This document shows positions 34,518-45,699 of a stretch of DNA of 64,000 bases, piece by piece. The stretch is taken from contig NC_061798.1 in the NCBI RefSeq assembly GCF_021462225.1, positions 19,614,820 to 19,678,819 of the forward strand, given 5' to 3'. Within the stretch, counting starts at the first letter, position 1, and the number at the start of each line of letters is the position of its first letter. This DNA is from Girardinichthys multiradiatus. Taxonomy: Eukaryota; Chordata; Actinopteri; Cyprinodontiformes; Goodeidae. The position numbers were made by a program, and so were the translations under genes. The notes under the pieces are model-generated. The model was not told the origin of the DNA. It ran no database searches and worked only from the letters and a program-made list of their open reading frames with translations.

Positions 34518-35470
34518 CACTCATCTACTTTATTAGGTACAACTTGTTTGTACTGGATTGGACCCCCGTTTGCCATCGGAACTGCCTTAACTCTTCCAGA
34601 CATATTCCTAAAAGATTTTGATCCTTTACATTATCACATCACACACTTGGTACAGATTTGTCTGCTGCACATCCATGAATCTCTAGTTCCAACCCATCTC
34701 AAAGATGTTTTATTCGATTGAGACATGATGACTGTGGAGGCCACTGGAGTACAGAAGCCAGTTTGAGATGATTTGAGCTTATGACAGCATGCATTATCAT
34801 GGGAGAAATAGTCATCAGAATAAAGGGACAATGCAAACATAAAGTAATGGACAATGTCAGCACTAATACTCAGGTAGGTTGTGGAGTATACATCACTGCT
34901 GCCAAATTTGACTATTGATACAAGGCGGAATGGATCCATGTTGTCAGCAGCAAATTCTGCTCCAACCATTTGAATGTCACAGCTGAAATTAAGACTCATC
35001 AAATGAGGCAATGTTTTTCCTGTGTGAACTGTAGCTTCTGTTTGCTGTTTCTGGCTGACAGGAATAGTGCCTGATGTGATCTTCTGCTGATGTAGCCCAT
35101 CTGATTAAAGGTTCCACATGTTTTGTGTTGATGTGGTATTCCACATACCTTGAGGTGTTGTTGCTTTTTATCATCTTGAACCAGTCAGTAAATTCTCCTC
35201 TGACAATAACAAGGCATTTTTGTGTACACAACTTGTGTGTGAAAATGCCAGTAGATTGTCAGTTTCTGAAACACAACGCCAGACAGTTTAGCAACAACCG
35301 TGCCATGTTCAAAGTCACCTAAATCCCCTTTTTTCCCATTCTGATGCTCAGTTTGAACTTTAAAAATTGTCTTTGCCACCTCTAGATGTCCAACTGCATT
35401 GAGTTGCTGCCTTGTGATTGGCTAATTTGCTATTTGTGTTGGCAAGGATGACTGGACTGTATATGTGGCC
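34518..35470 (-). mobile_element. Tc1-like relic of the 'TTTATTAGGTAC' family
   Basis: A degraded end 'cactcatctactttattagg' begins a block that reads, antisense, through a Tc1-like transposase: 'ttggacccccgtttgccatc', 'gactgtggaggccactggag' and 'catgttcaaagtcacctaaa' followed by 'tgatgctcagtttgaac' at the transposase start. The middle has deletions and many stops. The right terminal repeat is not clear. The family is recognised from memory as widespread in fish and frogs. Confidence 0.65.
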
Positions 35471-36074
35471 ACATAAGAAGAATCAGGCAGAGCTGTTTAT
35501 GGCTGTCAGAGCTGTTTGCTACCAGTGTGCTCAAACACATATGAAACTTTCTCTCACTTTACACATTTGTTTATTATCAACTTATTTTCAGGTCACAGAC
35601 AATTAGAGCATAAACATTTCAATTTCTGATCTTATCATTGCAGTCAGTTTGTAATCTTTTTATCTTCTTGCAGCATTTTGAGCTGGGTCATGAGATAAAA
35701 ACTGTAAATAAGAAAAGTGTTTTCCTGATCCGGACCTGTAGACAGAAAATATAAAAGCTGTCTGTGGACTTTTGACCTGTTTGTGAAGTCACAGTGGAAG
35801 TAACTGGATTAATCTTGATTACACGTGGAACAAAAACAATGGAAGGCAGACTGCAGTAAGGAACTTTGGCCCAAAAGGCGTCGTGAAGATGGTGTTAGGA
35901 GGTTTTTTGACGATGACTTGTCAGTAAGCAATCAATGTCAACAAGGAAAACTCCACCTCAAATCTGCAGTTCAACTGTTAGCTTAAATGGTGCTAGTGTC
36001 AGTGTTCAACAATAACTAAATAAAGTAGGAACCTTGATTTGGATTTATTTGTTCTTTAAATACACCAAATTAGC
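35471..36074. other. Intergenic, nothing recognised
   Basis: About 600 bp with no gene or repeat that I can name. Confidence 0.4.
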
Positions 36075-37070
36075 AGCTCCATGCAATTTCTTTGAACTTT
36101 TTCACATTTTGTTAACACAAACCTTTACACATGGGTTCTCTCTGGTTTCTCAGGCTTTTTCCTACAGTCCAAAAAATGACTGTTAGGTTAATTTGTTACT
36201 GCTGAAGATAGGCACCAACCTCTCCGCCACTCTGCAAGGATAAGAGGGTACAGACAACGGATGGATGGATGAAATCTTAACGCAGTTTAATGAGATTATC
36301 TGTGATAGACCAACACAACGTAGTGCACAATTGTGAACTGGAAGAAAAACACAGCATAGGTTTTTCAGAAGGGCGGCATGCATTTTTTGTTCTGCCAATA
36401 ATTTGAAGGAACACCTTTCAACGCAACTGTAGCTGCAAATATGTGTCTCTATCAGCTTTGCCTAATCTTTTTTGCAAAATAATTCAAGGTCAGTTACATT
36501 GTTGGAGAGCTTCTATGAACAGCAATGTTCAGCTCTAGCCACTGGGCCATTCTAACACATAAGTATACTTTGATCTAAACCATTCAACTGTAGCTCAGAC
36601 TATATGTTTAGGGTTGTTGTCCTGCTGGAAGGTGAACCTCAGCCCCAGTCTCAAGTCTTTGGCAGCCTCTAGCAGGTTTTCTTCCAGGCTTGTCCTGCAT
36701 TTAGCTATAGCCATCATCAGGTCAAATCAGACCTGTTTCCCTGTGGAAGAAAAGTATCCCCACAACATAAAAACTGCCATCATCATGTTTCCCAGTGCCA
36801 ACTATATTCAGGGTGCTTTGCAGAGGTAGTATTCATCCACACATAGCAGTTTGCATGTTTGCTGTGTCCCCTACATGGCTTGTGGCGAACTGCAAATAGG
36901 ACTTCTTACGACTTTCTTTCAAGTCTAGTTTTCTTCATGACACTTTTCCATAAAGGCCAGAATTGTAGAGTGTACAACTAGTAATTGTCACAGACAGATT
37001 CTCCCACATGGGGTGTAGATCTCTGCAGCATCCCCTAAGTTAATATGGGCTTTTTGGCTGCTGCTCCTTA
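36075..37070 (-). mobile_element. Tc1-like relic with SINE insertion
   Basis: Antisense Tc1 landmarks are well preserved in order: 'agaccaacacaacgtagtgc', 'gggttgttgtcctgctggaa', 'ctgccatcatcatgtttccc' and 'cataaaggccagaattgtag'. Indels break all frames. A SINE piece (about 36,130-36,270) interrupts its right-terminal repeat. Confidence 0.7.
36130..36270 (+). repeat. SINE 3' fragment inside Tc1 relic
   Basis: The blocks 'tacagtccaaaaaatgactg' (36,162), 'ttaggttaatttgttactgc' and 'gaagataggcaccaacct', with a 'ggatggatgg' tail, correspond to the SINE body and tail at 18,010-18,365 with a central deletion. Confidence 0.6.
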
Positions 37071-38735
37071 AAACATTGAAGTTTGACATTGTAATATGAC
37101 CAAATGTGTAGAAGTTTATGGAATATGAATATGCTTAGTAGGACCTAAGAGGGGGGAAAACTCATGATGAAGCACATTTGACAAATAGGTCTGCTTTAAG
37201 TTGGATAAATTATGGCAAGACACACATTAAATCATATTAAACCATCCTGCTAAGTAGTCACAGTTGCAGAAATGTTAGACAATTAAAAAAGAAAAATTAC
37301 CATTGTTGGCATCTTCCCTCTCCTGCCTCCACAGCTGCAAACTATTATCTGTTAAAAACCTGTTTATGAACCATCAGTTTAACCACCACCAAAGTGACAG
37401 AGAAGTCTCTCATAAAAGGCAGCTGCAACTAAGTGACTCATTGAAAGCCTTTGCTTCATTTCCTGAGAGCAGAACTTTAACTGAAGAGGGCTATCACTTT
37501 GAAACAGCCTGCTCAGGAGGGCGGTTGATGAAGAAGAAAACACATGTTGCTGATATTATGTTTGCTTGTTCTATAGCCAGTTTTGTAGCCACACCCACTT
37601 CATCACTGTCCCAAATTGGAACCCAATAAGCTCCACGGCTATTTCTCAGAAGAGGTACCACCACAAACTTAGTGATGACTTTCAAAAGGCAGTATCATTT
37701 TAAAGACGTTTTGGGTCTTCTCGTGCACAAGCTTTACCGTCTTTGAGGCCTGGAACAGTAACCTGTCATATTGCATATTTTTTACATTTAAATGTAATGT
37801 ACAATAGAGTACCAACACTTACCTCTGCATTATGACAACTAGGTTTATAGACAGTTTGGAATTTACTTGAATTTTCAATCTTGAGCATATCATCATTTAC
37901 TGATATGTTTTTTTTACAAATATGTAAAAACAATATAGAGAAAATGACACAAAATTGCAGGTGAAACTTACAGGTTTTTTGGCCCTTGGAGTTTCTTCTC
38001 TAAAATAAATCTTCATTTATTAGTTTTGTGTGACTACAGTAATTGCTCTAAAGTGTTTTCAGAGAAGAAACTATGCTATGTTATGACTTTTAAATTGTGT
38101 GGTAACAGTAGGTTTAAAAAGAAAAAAAGGAAATGAGAAAAGTGAACAATAAAGAAGTTTACAGTTTCACTGCTGACTGTATGCTTTATTAACAACATAC
38201 TTTATGATCAGCATAATGAATGTTTTATGTAAACACACATAAAATACACAAAAAGGCAAACTGCATGTTTTGTATGCATTTGCCAAACCTGCTAGCTTTA
38301 GGTTTATAAATAGCTTCTCTGTCTCTATGACCTATATTTTTTTAAATAGTCGTAATACTCTTATCGTCATAACAAATTTGACCATGGCTGATCTGTGACA
38401 TAAACGCCGTTGGTTGGAAGCAATCTGCTGCCAATGTGTCATGATGTTTGGCTAAGATGGACGGTGGGCAAAGGAAAAGGAAGAGGCAGAAAGGAGAGAA
38501 GTCATTTGGCTGCACAGACGTGGGGCAAATGTGCATTATGGGGCCTGAGCCACTATGATAACAGAGAATGCAGATAAGTCTATAAATAGAAAAATGGAAA
38601 AAAAGAGGGACAAAGGCATTTTTTTATTAAAACAATGCCAAACAATTGGTACTAAAATGCATAAGCAAAAACTGCTTGACTGACTTGTGACTCGAATGAC
38701 ATAAAATGATATGCATCACAAATGACCCCTTGAAA
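37071..38735. other. Intergenic, nothing recognised
   Basis: No supported gene. A 108-residue frame at 37,303-37,629 has no recognisable motif. Confidence 0.4.
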
Positions 38736-38739
38736 TTTT

Positions 38740-39462
38740 TCATTTTATCAGGCTTTTCCATAATAGAGTACTGCAGATTCCCAGTTGGATTTGTTTCTGA
38801 GCTTTGACTGGACCATTCTCATACATGGATATGCTTTGATTTACATCAAAGCACTGTAGCTCTGGCTTTATGCTTAGAGTTCGTGGTCCTGCTGAAAGTT
38901 AAACCTCCAGAATTGCCCTGTAAATAACTCTATCCACCTCGATTAACTCTCAACAGCTTCTCTGTCCCTGCTGAAAAAAAGCATTGCTTCAGCACGAGAC
39001 TGCCATCGTCATGTTTCACAGTGGGGGCTGATGTGCTCAGAATGACGCTAGTTTTCTACGAGCAGTGTTTTCCATGTAGCCCAACAAATTTAATTTCAGC
39101 TTCATCTGAGCAAAGAATCTTTTACATATTTGCTGTTTCCCTTAAAAGGCTTGTGGCAAAACTTAAAATTTTTTTAACAGTATAACAGTTTTGCAACTCT
39201 TCCTTAGAGTTCAGATTTGTGGAGTTCACAATTAATATTTGTCCTGCCAACAGATTCTCCCAACTGAGCTGCGAATATTTGCAGCTCCTACAAAGCTACC
39301 ATGGCACTTTGATTATTGCCTTCTTTAACCTAAGCCTGCTTTAAACATCTCCACAACTTTATCCCCGACCTGTGTTCCCTGGTATTCGTGATGCTGTTTG
39401 TTCTCTAACAAACCTCTGAGACCTTCACAGAGTAGTTGGATATGTACAGAATTTCAATTACA
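38740..39462 (-). mobile_element. Old Tc1-like element, interrupted (left part)
   Basis: Antisense Tc1 landmarks appear in order ('tgactggaccattctcatac', 'gactgccatcgtcatgtttc', 'tcgtgatgctgtttgttctc', 'ctgagaccttcacagag'). The relic is cut at about 39,462 by the Ty3/gypsy element and continues at 45,036. Confidence 0.65.
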
Positions 39463-39467
39463 CACTC

Positions 39468-40060
39468 ATTATTTTCGTAATAGATCTGACCCACATACAG
39501 AAGAACACTCTGAGGAACAACTGAATCAGTGAAAGGTGTTTTATTTACAATAAGTGAGTCTGGAACTTGAAGGGGTGAATCGCCAACTGTATGAAAAGAG
39601 GAGGAAGAGAACTGGTGAAACAGGGAACTTATAATATTGCAAAATAACGAAAGGTAACTATTGTAATCAGAAGAGCGGCTTACTAAGTGAGTGCAGTCAG
39701 GTCGCCAGGGGTAGAGGGAGCCGGGACCCAGATGTGCGAAGAGGAGAAAATCCAGATGGTTTACTTGAGCTGCAGAGTGAGTTCAGGAGTTAGTTCAATG
39801 TTCAGGTACTTACATTGGAGGGTGGACAGGGTACGCTTCTGCCTTGGTTCAGGAGACGGAAGACAACAGGAAGCTGCCAGCTTGGTACTTGGAAACGAAA
39901 TCCAAACAAAAATCCACCAAACATAGGTAATCTTGATTGTCCAGAAACTTCCGGAACCGAAGTCAAAGTTCAACGAAGAATGATCAGAAGGTTCAGGTTT
40001 CTGCCTGCGAAGGAACATAAACAACGTCAGCTTAAATACAAAGACAAATCACTTGCTTAA
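39468..40060 (-). repeat. 3' LTR remnant of Ty3/gypsy element
   Basis: About 165 bp (39,870-40,035) match 44,660-44,825 in the 5' LTR in the same orientation, with roughly ten differences. This copy keeps the downstream (R-U5) side to a terminus containing GTATGTGGGTCA but has lost its U3, joining pol directly near 40,060. The outer terminus no longer shows a clean CA. Confidence 0.7.
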
Positions 40061-40064
40061 TCTG

Positions 40065-41489
40065 AGACACGTGGAATGTAGGGTGAATGCGAAGACTTGC
40101 TGGTAGGCAAGGGCGAATCACAAAGGGGCTGATCACAGTCTCAATCTCGTATGGACCAATGAAACGGGGCGAAAGTTTCTTAGACATAGACTTAAATGGC
40201 ACGTCTCGTGCCGATAACCATACTTTCTGACCAGGCTGATACTCGGGTGCATGTCGGCATTTTCGGTCAGCGAAATGCTTGTTCTGGTCAGCAGTTCAGT
40301 GAAGGGCTTGAACGTTTGAGTTCCAGATGGTTCGGCAGCAGCGAACATGTTGATGAACTGATGAATCTGTGATCTCCTTCTCGTCAGCTGAAAACAGAGG
40401 TGGCTGATACCCAATAGATGCTTCGAAAGGTGAGCGTCCAGTAGCTGAAGATATGTGTGAATTGAGAGCATACTCAACCCAAGGTAGGTATGAGCACCAA
40501 TCTGTAGGGTTTGTGGAGGTGAGGCAATGTAAGGTGGATTCCAGTTGTCGGTTCAATCTCTCCGTTTGGCCGTTGGACTGAGGATGATAACCAGACGTCA
40601 GTGAAACTCTTGCTCCTAAAGCTAAAGAAAACTGTTTCCAAACCTGAGAGATGAACTGTGGGCCACGGTCAGACAGAATGTCCTGGGGAATCCCATGGAG
40701 ACGAAAAACGTGCTTAGTGAGGAGTTTTGCTGTTTGTAGTGCTGATGAAAGTTTTCTGAGGGGAATGAGATGGCATGATTTGGAAAAACAATCAACGATC
40801 GTGAGAACGGTAGTCATACCTGATGAGAGAGGGAGTCCAGTAACGAAGTTTAAAGCTATGTGGGACCATGGTCGATTAGGGATGCTGAGTGGTTGGAGAA
40901 GACCTGCAGGTGGCTGGTTACTAGACTTGTTTCTGGCACAGATGGTGCAAGCCTGAATAAAATCTTCAACATCTTTATGTATGGATGGCCACCAAAACCT
41001 TCTCTGAACTAAAGCAATGCTTCTACTCACACCAGGATGAGGTGAAAACTTCGCTGTGTGAAGCCAATCAATGAGCTTTATATGTACATGCGATGGAACA
41101 TAAATGCGGTTTGGTGGTCCTGTGCCAGGGTCAGGTTCCTGCTGTTGAGCCCTGTTAATAATGTCCTCAATCTCCCTGAGTGCCCCTACTGTCCAATTGG
41201 ATGGGAGAATGGGAGCTGGTTCCTTTACCGAATCGCCTGCGGCAAACTGTCTGGAGAGGGAATCAGGCTGTGTGTTCTTGGGTCCTGGTCTGAAAGATAT
41301 ACACAAATCAAAATGAAAGAAAAATAAAGACCACCGAGACTGTCGTGGATTGAGTCTTTTTGCTGATTGGAGGTAGGCCAGGTTTTTATGATCAGTCCAG
41401 ACTTGAACGGGATGCTTGGCCCCCTCAAGCCAGTGGCGCCATTCCTCAAGGGCCAGCTTTATGGCCAGTAATTCTGTCGCCCACATCAT
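40065..41489 (-). pseudogene. Ty3/gypsy RNase H (part) and integrase
   Basis: A 397-residue frame (41,489 down to 40,296) holds the end of RNase H (ELLAIKLALEEWRHWLEG, WTDHKNL) and integrase. Integrase shows its HHCC zinc site (H144, H151, C181, C184) and catalytic core with D274 (SDRGPQF) and E310 (NGQTE), 35 residues apart. The first core Asp, normally in a DFVTGLP motif, is N214 (LNFVTGLP), which should abolish strand transfer. The frame ends at a TGA, probably from CGA, then continues to about 40,065 with KVWLSARDVPFKSM and the chromo-like C-terminal region. A short deletion near 41,477 breaks the join to RNase H upstream. Confidence 0.85.
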
Positions 41490-41507
41490 AGTTTCTCTCG
41501 GTGTTGC

Positions 41508-42212
41508 TTAACCTGCGAGAAAAGAAAAAAAAAAAAAAGCACAAGGATGAAATCTCCCATCCTCAGAGCTCTGAGACAAAACGGCCCCTACACCAGTGTC
41601 TGAAGCATCGACCTCCAAAATGAACTGTTTAGAAGAGTCGGGGTGAACTAAGATGGGGGCTTGTGAGAACTTCTCCTTTAAGGCTTGGAAAGCTGCTTCA
41701 GGTGACCAGGAAAATGAGACTTTGGAAGATGTTAATGCAGTAAGGGGTGCAGCTGTCAGACTGTAGTCCTTGATGAATCGCCTGTAGAATTGAGCAAATC
41801 CAAGAAAATGCTGTAGTGCTTTTCGTGAGTCTGGCACAGGCCATTCCAGAACAGCCCTAATCTTCTCTGGGTCAGAACACACCTGTCCACCCTCAAGGAT
41901 GTAGCCCAAAAATGTGACAGAAGACTGGTGAAATTCATACTTTTCAGCTTTAACAAACAGGCGGTTCTCCAAAAGACGCTGGAGTACCTGGCGAACATGT
42001 TTGCGATGCTCCTCAATGTCCTTGGAGTAAATCAGAATGTCATCCAGATACACGAAAACAAGAATATTCAAAGAATCTCTGAGAACGTAATTGACTAAAG
42101 CCTGGAAAACAGCAGGATCATTGCACAGTCCGAAAGGCATGACCAGGTACTCGAAATTGTCCAACGGTGTCTTGAAGGCTGTCTTCCACTCGTCCACTCG
42201 GTTCCACCTCAA
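41508..42212 (-). pseudogene. Ty3/gypsy reverse transcriptase, 5' truncated
   Basis: A 234-residue frame covers the second half of the RT palm, thumb and the start of RNase H. It has the LVMPFGL motif, the YLDD active site at residues 55-58, a FLGYI motif near 101-105 and the first RNase H Asp near 202 (EVDASDTG). The earlier palm, with the first catalytic Asp, is missing. A deletion near 42,212 fuses the protease region directly to RT and shifts the frame. At the other end a 17-base A run on plus (41,522-41,538, with neighbouring A-rich sequence) turns the frame into poly-Phe and a stop. Confidence 0.88.
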
Positions 42213-42363
42213 TGCCAGCTCTGATGACTAACTCAGAGTCTATTAAGTTTTGTTCACAGCCTGAATCCAACATGGCAGACAGAGTCAAAGTATGTTGATT
42301 GAATATGATAGTAGCTGGTAAGTTGAATCTGGGGGCTTTGCAATTCTGTGAATGGTCCACCAA
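42213..42363 (-). pseudogene. Ty3/gypsy protease fragment
   Basis: The minus strand reads PATIIFNQHTLTLSAMLDSG then [11 protein letters not shown]. The LDSG motif is the aspartic protease active site of retroelements. The C-terminal part is lost in the deletion that joins it to RT. A run of 15 C on plus (42,364-42,378) lies just upstream and breaks continuity with gag. Confidence 0.75.
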
Positions 42364-42379
42364 CCCCCCCCCCCCCCCT

Positions 42380-42606
42380 TCATAGTTGGTGGACCCTGCC
42401 TTTTGGCTGCCCGGGGCAAATAAGACAAGATGCTACAAAGTGATCAGGTGAACCGCAGTAAAAACATTGCTTAGCTAATCTGCATCTCTGTCTCTCTTCA
42501 AAAGTTAAGCGTGTGCGCCCCACCAGCATGGGCTCAGGTTCAGATACTGATCGTTGAGACGGAGTCTTACCTGTGTGTGGAGAGGCTAGTTGCTAATTTT
42601 GGTTTA
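42380..42606 (-). pseudogene. Ty3/gypsy gag zinc-knuckle region
   Basis: The minus strand gives RTRLTFEERQRCRLAKQ followed by CFYCGSPDHFVASC, a CCHC zinc knuckle that binds the element RNA in Gag. It continues from the capsid part at 44,219 once the inserted Tc1 is set aside. Some of the linker between capsid and knuckle appears deleted. Confidence 0.75.
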
Positions 42607-42608
42607 TA

Positions 42609-44218
42609 CAGGTCCTTCTCAAAATATTAGCATATTGTGATAAAGTTCATTATTTTCTATAATGTCATGATGAAAATTTAACATTCATATATTTTAGATT
42701 CATTGCACACTAACTGAAATATTTCAGGTCTTTTATTGTCTTAATACGGATGATTTTGGCATACAGCTCATGAAAACCCAAAATTCCTATCTCACAAAAT
42801 TAGCATATTTCATCCTACCAATAAAAGAAAAGTGTTTTTAATACAAAAAACATCAACCTTCAAATAATAATGTACAGTTATGCACTCAATACTTGGTCGG
42901 GAATCCTTTTGCAGAAATTACTGCTTCAATGCGGCGTGGCATGGAGGCAATCAGCCTGTGGCACTGCTGAGGTCTTATGGAGGCCCAGGATGCTTCGATA
43001 GCGGCCTTTAGCTCATCCAGAGTGTGGGGTCTTGAGTCTCTCAACGTTCTCTTCACAATATCCCACAGATTCTCTATGGGGTTCAGGTCAGGAGTGTTGG
43101 CAGGCCAATTGAGCACAGTGATACCATGGTCAGTAAACCATTTACCAGTGGTTTTGGCACTGTGAGCAGGTGCCAGGTCGTGCTGAAAAATGAAATCTTC
43201 ATCTCCATAAAGCTTTTCAGCAGATGGAAGCATGAAGTGCTCCAAAATCTCCTGATAGCTAGCTGCATTGACCCTGCCCTTGATAAAACACAGTGGACCA
43301 ACACCAGCAGCTGACACGGCACCCCAGACCATCACTGACTGTGGGTACTTGACACTGGACTTCTGGCATTTTGGCATTTCCTTCTCCCCAGTCTTCCTCC
43401 AGACTCTGGCACCTTGAATTCCGAATGACATGCAGAATTTGCTTTAATCCGAAAAAAGTACTTTGGACCACTGAGCAACAGTCCAGTGGTGCTTCTCTGT
43501 AGCCCAGGTCAGGCGCTTCTGCCGCTGTTTCTGGTTCAAAAGGGACTTGACCTGGGGAATGCGGCACCTGTAGCCCATTTCCTGCACACGCCTGTGCACG
43601 GTGGCTCTGGATGTTTCTACTCCAGACTCAGTCCACTGCTTCCGCAGGTCCCCCAAGGTCTGGAATCGGCCCTTCTCCACAAACTTCCTCAGGGTCCGGT
43701 CACCTCTTCTCGTTGTGCAGCGTTTTCTGCCACACGTTTTCCTTCCCACAGACTTCCCACTGAGGTGCCTTGATACAGCACTCTGGGAACAGCCTATTCG
43801 TTCAGAAATGTCTTTCTGTGTCTTACCCTCTTGCTTGAGGGTGTCAATAGTGGCCTTCTGGACAGCAGTCAGGTCAGCAGTCTTACCCATGATTGGGGTT
43901 TTGAGTGATGAACCAGGCTGGGAGTTTTAAAGGCCTCAGGAATCTTTTGCAGGTGTTTAGAGTTAACTCGTTGATTCAGATGATTAGGTTCATAGCTCGT
44001 TTAGAGACCCTTTTAATGATATGCTAATTTTGTGAGATAGGAATTTTGGGTTTTCATGAGCTGTATGCCAAAATCATCCGTATTAAGACAATAAAAGACC
44101 TGAAATATTTCAGTTAGTGTGCAATGAATCTAAAATATATGAATGTTAAATTTTCATCATGACATTATGGAAAATAATGAACTTTATCACAATATGCTAA
44201 TATTTTGAGAAGGACCTG
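42609..44218 (-). mobile_element. Complete Tc1-like element with 200-bp TIRs (young)
   Basis: The 1,610-bp element has 200-bp terminal inverted repeats (42,609-42,808 and 44,019-44,218), beginning CAGGTCCTTCTCAAAATATT. By eye they differ at one base. TA flanks both ends (42,607-42,608 and 44,219-44,220). It is inserted in the gag region of the Ty3/gypsy relic and encodes a transposase on the minus strand with a single nonsense codon. This is the best-preserved transposon in the window. Confidence 0.93.
42886..43890 (-). pseudogene. Tc1 transposase with one nonsense codon
   Basis: One 334-residue frame covers the whole transposase. It begins MGKTADLTAVQKATIDTLKQ, then helix-turn-helix DNA-binding regions (about residues 10-115, with a GRKRC patch) and a DD34E core: D148 (VLFSD), D238 (FQHDLAP) and E273 (NPIENLW). 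Codon 149, directly after the first catalytic Asp, is TAA where the family has Glu. Nothing else breaks the frame down to the stop after SAKGFPTKY. A C-terminal frame starting at 43,431 could still be translated but lacks the DNA-binding region. With nearly identical TIRs, the copy must have been mobile recently, perhaps with transposase from an intact relative. Confidence 0.9.
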
Positions 44219-44830
44219 TATTCCAACCAGAAGCAGCAGCCAAAGTACGAAACTCAATGGAAAACTCAGTGAGGGGTCTATTATGCTTCTTTAAAGCCCT
44301 CAACTGTTGACCAGTACTAGTCTTGTCAATAACAGGGAAGAATGTCTGCTTAAACTCTTTAACAAACTCTTCAAACGTACAACCAAAATCTCTGCAATCA
44401 GAGAAACAGGCCTCTGCCCACTGTAAGGCCTTGTCTGTCAATAAACCAATAACATATCAAATTTTCACATCATCATGGGGAAAGAAATGTGGAGAATGGT
44501 TGAAAACTAATGCACATTGGAGCAAAAATCCTCTACAATTACCAACCTCTCCAGAAAACCTTTCCAGAATAGGTGAGGTGACGTCACAGACATGAGGAAG
44601 CTGTTGAGAGGGCGGTGGTGCTGCAGCGCCATTTACATGTGCGGCAGACTCAGTATTCAAGGTTGGAAACAAAATCCAAACGAAAATCCACCAAACATAG
44701 GTAATCTTGATCCTCCAGAAACGTCTGGAACCGAAGTCAAAGTTCAACGAAAAATGATCAGAAGGTTCAGGTTTCTGCCTGCGACGGAAACTAAACAACG
44801 TCAGCTTAAAGACAAAGAACGAAGGATTGC
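44187..44830 (-). pseudogene. Ty3/gypsy gag capsid region
   Basis: Minus-strand frames read [29 protein letters not shown], then after an in-frame TGA (near 44,458) ALQWAEACFSDCRDFGCTFE and LTEFSIEFRTLAAASGWN, matching fish Ty3/gypsy capsid. The frame is then cut at 44,219 by the Tc1 element. The N-terminal side runs directly into LTR sequence near 44,650, so the normal leader and primer-binding site are missing. Confidence 0.8.
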
Positions 44831-45030
44831 TTAGTAGTGGCTGAGTTTGTTACCACTGAAGGCAAACACTCTGGCATTGAAGTGCTGGCAGCCTCCTGCT
44901 TAAATACTCCTCAAAGCAATCAGCAGATCAGTCGCACCCAGCACACCTGAAAAACTCCAGCAGCATCTGGAAACTGAAAACAAAGTCACAAACAAAGCAC
45001 AACACACACACTGAACCCAGAATCCCGACA
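44650..45030 (-). repeat. 5' LTR remnant of Ty3/gypsy element
   Basis: On the minus strand the LTR starts TGTCGGGATTC at 45,030 and carries a TATTTAAG box (complement of 44,899-44,906). Its 44,660-44,825 part matches the 3' LTR. It keeps U3 and R but joins gag before U5 ends, the mirror image of the 3' copy. Confidence 0.75.
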
Positions 45031-45035
45031 CACTC

Positions 45036-45140
45036 CTAGTTTGAGGTGGATTTTGTTTAGGGGTATTGTAGTAAAGATGGTATATAAAATTGCAGTCCAG
45101 AGTTTTCAGATTTTATTTGTAAATGGAGTTATAAAGGTGA
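45036..45140 (-). mobile_element. Old Tc1-like element, interrupted (right end)
   Basis: The stretch 'gtggattttgtttaggggta' followed by 'gagttttcagattttatttg' is the terminal side of the Tc1 relic split at 39,462. The two parts join sensibly if the Ty3/gypsy element is removed. Confidence 0.6.
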
Positions 45141-45695
45141 AAGCCATGAACTAATCTTAACAATGGATAGGGTTTGCAATTTATCTTTTTATCATTCTAG
45201 GGAAAAAAACATAAAAGCAACATGCAAATGCCAGCATGAAAGTGGTTTCCAGGAAATAGATCTAAAATTTAAACAGCAATGCAACTACTACTGATCACAA
45301 GGAGTTAGCTCATGTCATGCCTTTGAAGCTGTTATTTCTTTCCAAGCACTGTGTAACTGAATAATTACTGTAAACGCAGTATAAAGCCACATATTTCTTC
45401 TGAAATTACCATCAGCTTTCAGAGAAAACAGAATTTCTAAAACAGAAGTGACACTGTGTTTATGATGAAAACTGCTTGCTTATAGAATTATCCTTTCCGG
45501 GTTATGATCAACTGACTTATTTGCATTGGGATGGCGCTGGGCACCTGCAAGGTCAAACAAGTGTTTAACCTGGGTAAGTGCATACCTCATGTGCCTCAGT
45601 GAACCTGTGGCTTCCTTCAATTAGACTGTAGTTGAAGTTTTAAAGAGTTCACTGGCACAGTGCAGGAGTCTTATTGCACGTGTACCAAACTCAAA
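45141..45695. other. Intergenic, nothing recognised
   Basis: No gene or assignable repeat. Confidence 0.4.
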
Positions 45696-45699
45696 CGTT

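Larger units (their letters stand above)
39468..45030 (-). mobile_element. Defective Ty3/gypsy retrotransposon
   Basis: Reading the minus strand from 45,030 down gives: LTR, gag capsid, gag zinc knuckle, protease, reverse transcriptase, RNase H, integrase, LTR. The RT-RNaseH-integrase order is that of Ty3/gypsy elements. CACTC lies at both outer edges (39,463-39,467 and 45,031-45,035), consistent with a 5-bp target duplication in an old Tc1 relic. Deletions, frameshifts and stops make it non-autonomous. A young Tc1 element (42,609-44,218) splits gag. The U5/primer-binding region and the polypurine tract/U3 region are both deleted. Confidence 0.88.
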
